The notes under the pieces: generated by a model | What the model was told of the DNA's origin: nothing | The model's input: the letters and a program-made list of their open reading frames with translations, nothing else | Databases searched by the model: none | Translations under genes and position numbers: made by a program | In this document: positions 61,026 through 64,000 of the stretch, piece by piece | Layout: every line of letters starts with the position of its first letter | How positions within the stretch are numbered: the first letter of the stretch is position 1 | Origin: Planctomycetota bacterium | GTDB lineage: Bacteria > Planctomycetota > MHYJ01 > WSZJ01 > JACPWG01 | DNA length: 64,000 nt | Assembly (NCBI GenBank): GCA_016197205.1 | Contig: JACPWG010000101.1 | Span: forward strand, 1-64,000 | Reading direction: 5' to 3'

Positions 61026-61121
61026 GTTCACCACGGAGGCACGGAAACACGAGCGATTCACGGAGGACTTGCGCGGCGATCCTGAGCCTCTCCGTAAAGT
61101 CTCCGTGCCTCCGTGGTGAAC
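61026..61121. repeat. 20-bp perfect inverted repeat between metG and the YkgJ gene
   Basis: gttcaccacggaggcacgga (61026-61045) and tccgtgcctccgtggtgaac (61102-61121) are exact reverse complements. Inside, ttcacggagg and cctctccgta give a further partial match. It belongs to the acggaggcacgga type of intergenic repeat and could serve as a transcript end for metG. Confidence 0.85.
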
Positions 61122-61148
61122 GCACCCCTCCGCACGACGTGACGTGAC

Positions 61149-62459
61149 ATGGGCAAGCTCGAAACCCCGCCCGGGGCTCGCTTCACCTGCCAGAGCTGCG
61201 GCCTCTGCTGCCGCAACTGGTCCATCGCGGTCACCGAGGAGGAACGGCAGGTCCTCGCCGCCCACGACTGGGTCGCGGAGTACCCCGACCTCCGCGACGT
61301 CCCCTTCTTCACGCGGTCGGGCAGCCACCCCGCCACCGGGCAGCCCCTCCACCGCATGCGGCTGCGCTCGGACGGCACCTGCCCCTTCCTCGCGCCCGAC
61401 GGACTGTGCCGCATCCACAAGAGCCTCGGCGGCCGCGCGAAACCCGTCGTCTGTCGGACCTACCCGTACACCGTCGCGTACACCCCCGTCGGCACGTTCG
61501 TGGGCCTGCGCTTCTCCTGCCCCACCGTCGTAGCGAACGGCGGCGCGCCGCTCGCGGAGGACCACAAGTACCTCAAGGATCTCGCCCGCGACTTCCGGGC
61601 GCTGGCGCAGCCCGGCGCGGCCGCGGAGGAGGCGTCGACCGCGGCGGTGGAGGCGGAGTGGGCGGACGCGGCGGCGGTCGAACGGTGCGTGGGCGGGATT
61701 TTCGAGCGGCCCTGCGGCCTCGCGGAAAAGGTGGAACTCGCGTGCCGGGTCCTCGCGCTCCTCGCGGAGGCGAAGCAGGAGTCGATCCGGGGCCGCGTCG
61801 GCGGCTTCCTGGAGGTCATGACACCGGAGGTCGAGGCGCAGCGGACCGGGCCGGCGGAGGGCGTGCAGGCGCCGTTACCGAACGAGCGGCTGCTCTTCCG
61901 CGACCTGCTGCACCACATCTGCATGCGCGAATACGTAGCCTACGCGCGGAGCGGCTTTCGCGCGCGGTTGGCGATTCGCTTCCGCGCGCTCTGCGACTCG
62001 TTCCGGTTCCGCTTCAACGCCGGTCGTGTCCACCTGACCGGGCTGCCGGTCCCCATTCCCCTCACCGCGCCGGCCGAGGTCGCCTCTCCGGTCGACGACC
62101 CGGTCGTCGCCGAAATGCTCACCCGCTACGTGCTGACGAAAATGTTCGCCAAGAACTACTACGGCCGCCTCTTCGCGGAGTGGGGGCAGCTCCCGGGCCT
62201 TTCGCTCTTGCTGCTCTCGCTCGGCGCGATTGCGTGGTTCGCACGCGCGTCCGCCTGGGCGCGCGGGGCCCGCGTGAGCACCTACGAGGACTTCCGTTTC
62301 GGCGTCCGCTACGTGGACTACACCCTCGGCGCGTCCGACCTCTTCGCGAGGAAGATCATCCGCTTCCAGATGGGCCCGATCCTGCGACCGGACACGGTGC
62401 GGAAGTTGTGCCTGTCGTACCTGCTGCCGGCCGGACCGACGGCCGCCGCGGGAACGTGA
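61149..62459 (+). CDS. YkgJ-family cysteine cluster protein
   Basis: 436 residues. FTCQSCGLCCRNWSIAVTEE holds the CxxCxxCC cluster; GTCPFLAPDGLCRIHKSLGG and KPVVCRTYPYTVAYTP complete the Cys set of the YkgJ (PF03692) zinc/iron-chelating family. The rest (residues about 140-430) is an extra helical domain containing one hydrophobic stretch (LPGLSLLLLSLGAIAWFARA) and KIIRFQMGPILRPDTVRKLC near the end. Function of the family is not settled; a metal-bound role is likely. Lone gene. Confidence 0.85.
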   Translation: MGKLETPPGARFTCQSCGLCCRNWSIAVTEEERQVLAAHDWVAEYPDLRDVPFFTRSGSHPATGQPLHRMRLRSDGTCPFLAPDGLCRIHKSLGGRAKPVVCRTYPYTVAYTPVGTFVGLRFSCPTVVANGGAPLAEDHKYLKDLARDFRALAQPGAAAEEASTAAVEAEWADAAAVERCVGGIFERPCGLAEKVELACRVLALLAEAKQESIRGRVGGFLEVMTPEVEAQRTGPAEGVQAPLPNERLLFRDLLHHICMREYVAYARSGFRARLAIRFRALCDSFRFRFNAGRVHLTGLPVPIPLTAPAEVASPVDDPVVAEMLTRYVLTKMFAKNYYGRLFAEWGQLPGLSLLLLSLGAIAWFARASAWARGARVSTYEDFRFGVRYVDYTLGASDLFARKIIRFQMGPILRPDTVRKLCLSYLLPAGPTAAAGT

Positions 62460-62506
62460 AGCGCGCCCCCCCCAAAGGCAAGGAACGTCGAACGAAGACG
62501 GACACC

Positions 62507-63181
62507 TTATCCCCTTCGACGGGCCGAGCGCGCCACGTGCCGAAATCTGCGCTGCTTCCGGGGCGATCCGGCAGAGGGCTTCAGAAGTCGCACGATACCG
62601 GCGTGGAGCTTGCGAAACGAGGGAGAGCGGCTGTGGGACGGCTTGGTCGTTACTCGCGGTCCCATTTCCTCGGCCCACCAAACCTTGTTCATGCCTCCGT
62701 CGCCCACGATCTGGCCAAACAGCTCGGCGGTATCGCAGATCGAGTCCGGAACGTAGGCGTTGGCCTTGCTCATGTCGGCGTTCGGGAAGGCACTTCGCAG
62801 CGCCCTCAAGTCTCCCAGATAGAACGCCTCGGTCTCTTCAATCGCGAGGCGGAAGACCAAATTCGGGCGAGGACTGAGAGACTCGGCCAACGCGAGAAGC
62901 TTGCTCAGTAGCACCTCGCACTTCTTGTCGTCGGCATCGACGAGGACCAGAACCGCGTCGTTCCTGCTCGCCGCCGAGTCGGCGTACGCGCGCAACGTCG
63001 CAGGGAGGAGATCGAGCAGGCCTCGCCGCTTCGGATCCGGGCGCGCTTCGAAATCGTCGGGGAGGGCGCCCATTCCTTGATGTGGATGCGCTTGGAACGA
63101 GTGGCCCTTGAACGCTCGCGGCCCCCAGGCCTCCATGAACGCCTTATCGGATGGTCCCTCCACGAGCACATGGACCTTCAC
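62507..63181 (-). CDS. DUF4276-like TOPRIM-fold protein
   Basis: 224 residues from a GTG whose bases overlap the stop of the ATPase gene (GTGA). KVHVLVEGPSDKAFMEAWGP is the TOPRIM Glu motif, and DAVLVLVDADDKKCEVLL the D-x-D motif. LVFRLAIEETEAFYLGDLRA is the E-x-E-A-x-x-x-x-D block typical of DUF4276. The tail is Arg/Lys-rich. Together with a AAA ATPase this resembles the OLD/RloB-like pairs in which an ATPase works with a TOPRIM nuclease, often in defence. The coupling of start and stop argues that the two form one unit. Confidence 0.8.
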   Translation of the reverse strand: MKVHVLVEGPSDKAFMEAWGPRAFKGHSFQAHPHQGMGALPDDFEARPDPKRRGLLDLLPATLRAYADSAASRNDAVLVLVDADDKKCEVLLSKLLALAESLSPRPNLVFRLAIEETEAFYLGDLRALRSAFPNADMSKANAYVPDSICDTAELFGQIVGDGGMNKVWWAEEMGPRVTTKPSHSRSPSFRKLHAGIVRLLKPSAGSPRKQRRFRHVARSARRRG

Positions 63182-64000
63182 CGGGGCCTCCCGCGGCGCT
63201 TCGACGAGGCCAGCTTTGCTTTCCCTCGGGCCCCGACGTCCTGGCCGAAGTGGTTGCTGTACCACTGGGCGCCAAGCGGAATTCCCTGGTCCGTGAATTC
63301 TCGGACACCCGGCAGATCGACCAGTCGAGTTGCGGTGGCTTGGCCACGTTCGTCCTTGCGCATCCTCCAAACCTGCTCCGGCTTCAGCGGATCCACGAAG
63401 TAGGGCGAATGCGTCGTGACCAGGATCTGTGTGGGGGCCTTGTCGCTCGACGCGTGGCTCACGAGTTGTCGCGCAAGGTGTTCGATGAGCTCGAGGTAGA
63501 GCCCATTCTCCGGTTCCTCGATTCCGACGAACGGGCGGGGTTGCGGATCGGCCAGGAGCACCGCATAGGCGAGCATCTTCAGCGTCCCGTCGGACATGCT
63601 CTGCTGGTAAAATGGATCGTGGTAGCCGGCGTCGTCGAATCGGAGCAGCAGCCGTTTGTCGGTGCTGACCTCGGGCGTGATTTTTTTGAGTCCCGGGATG
63701 GCCCGCGTGACTTGCACGATGAGCGCGTCGAACTTGTCCGGGTACGTCCGCTGAAAATACTGCAGCACGTTTCCTACGTTCGAGCCTTTGCGGTCCAGCC
63801 ACTTCTGCGCGCCCGCAGGGGGCAGCTCTCGCGCCGCGTCGGGGATAAAGTACGACAGGTACCATTGTTCGATGTAGCCTCGAAGCGCGACGATGCGCGG
63901 GTGCTCGGCGAGGTTGCCGTGCGTCGCGATGCTGAGTCGGTTCAGATCCGCCAGCGTGACTCTATCAGCCTTCGTGTCGTCGGAACCAGATCCCACGTAA
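63178..64000 (-). CDS. AAA-family ATPase (AAA_21-like), N-terminus beyond right edge
   Basis: The minus-strand frame is open to the window edge, so at least 274 codons of the C-terminal part are present and the Walker A loop lies outside. Visible motifs: QQSMSDGTLKMLAYAVLLAD (ABC-like signature), RPFVGIEEPENGLYLELIEH (Walker B with catalytic Glu) and ILVTTHSPYFVDPL (His switch). This is the SMC/ABC-like AAA_21 type found in OLD, RloA and similar proteins. It overlaps the DUF4276 start, forming an ATPase-TOPRIM pair. Confidence 0.88.
   Translation of the reverse strand, partial: YVGSGSDDTKADRVTLADLNRLSIATHGNLAEHPRIVALRGYIEQWYLSYFIPDAARELPPAGAQKWLDRKGSNVGNVLQYFQRTYPDKFDALIVQVTRAIPGLKKITPEVSTDKRLLLRFDDAGYHDPFYQQSMSDGTLKMLAYAVLLADPQPRPFVGIEEPENGLYLELIEHLARQLVSHASSDKAPTQILVTTHSPYFVDPLKPEQVWRMRKDERGQATATRLVDLPGVREFTDQGIPLGAQWYSNHFGQDVGARGKAKLASSKRRGRPR

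Noticed and set aside
10..63990. Many long open frames opposite or out of phase with real genes
   Set aside because: High GC makes stop codons rare; their products are Arg/Pro/Ala-rich, lack ribosome sites and overlap genes with recognisable domains.

Overview
The window is GC-rich bacterial DNA. No taxon can be proved from the sequence alone, but the gene content points to Planctomycetota or a close relative: many HEAT-repeat proteins, Ser/Thr kinases (one joined to a formylglycine-generating-enzyme-like domain), a PQQ-like beta-propeller, DUF4058, a predicted Peptidase_Mx protein, and palindromic intergenic repeats of the kind common in those genomes. No rRNA, tRNA or CRISPR array was seen. 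Promoters of the form TTGNNN-17/18-TANNNT recur in front of many genes.

Layout. 1-4.4 kb: a partial RnfC/PduS-like flavoprotein (left edge), then a decayed zone with a truncated prepilin-peptidase-like gene ending in a MITE-like element, a DUF4058 gene, a large nested-hairpin repeat, a frameshifted HEAT gene and an alpha/beta-hydrolase remnant. 4.7-15.4 kb: two overlapping HEAT genes, a secreted hypothetical, a HEAT remnant inside a 16-bp inverted repeat, a PQQ propeller, a PlsC-like acyltransferase and an M28 peptidase. 15.4-21.1 kb: two copies of an Rpn-like nuclease gene, each with the same roughly 360-bp leader that also carries the promoter of the divergent neighbour; between them lies a kinase-FGE gene broken by two frame lesions. 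21.1-28.5 kb: a minus-strand run TerB, MntA, HepT (interrupted), DUF3450, ExbB, ExbB, ExbD, TonB, TPR. The last six match the TtpC-type TonB energy-transduction operon. 28.8-39.4 kb: a secreted hypothetical, then a tetrapyrrole cluster (precorrin-2 dehydrogenase-like, HemX/CcsA-like, HemA, zinc ribbon, HemC), an M1-PDZ peptidase, two tandem M50 proteins (one catalytically dead) and ScpA. 39.5-45.6 kb: membrane protein, kinase, aldo/keto reductase, zinc alcohol dehydrogenase and a thioredoxin-like gene with an in-frame UGA. 46.2-52.2 kb: a possible defence cluster of NACHT-HEAT, Schlafen AlbA_2/ATPase and HEAT genes. 52.4-64 kb: assorted metabolic and housekeeping genes including MetG, ending in a DUF4276/AAA pair cut by the right edge.

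Strongest points for follow-up: (1) a candidate selenoprotein: a 331-codon thioredoxin-like frame with TGA at codon 85 directly after a Cys, followed by a hairpin fitting the published bacterial SECIS rules; (2) a 162-bp MITE with roughly 53-bp inverted repeats and a 5-bp target duplication that splits hepT exactly before its catalytic RNxxxH motif; (3) the duplicated Rpn locus with its divergent promoters and an expanded 24-bp coding repeat; (4) a NACHT ATPase with a degenerate nucleotide-cyclase-like N-terminus next to an AlbA_2 protein.
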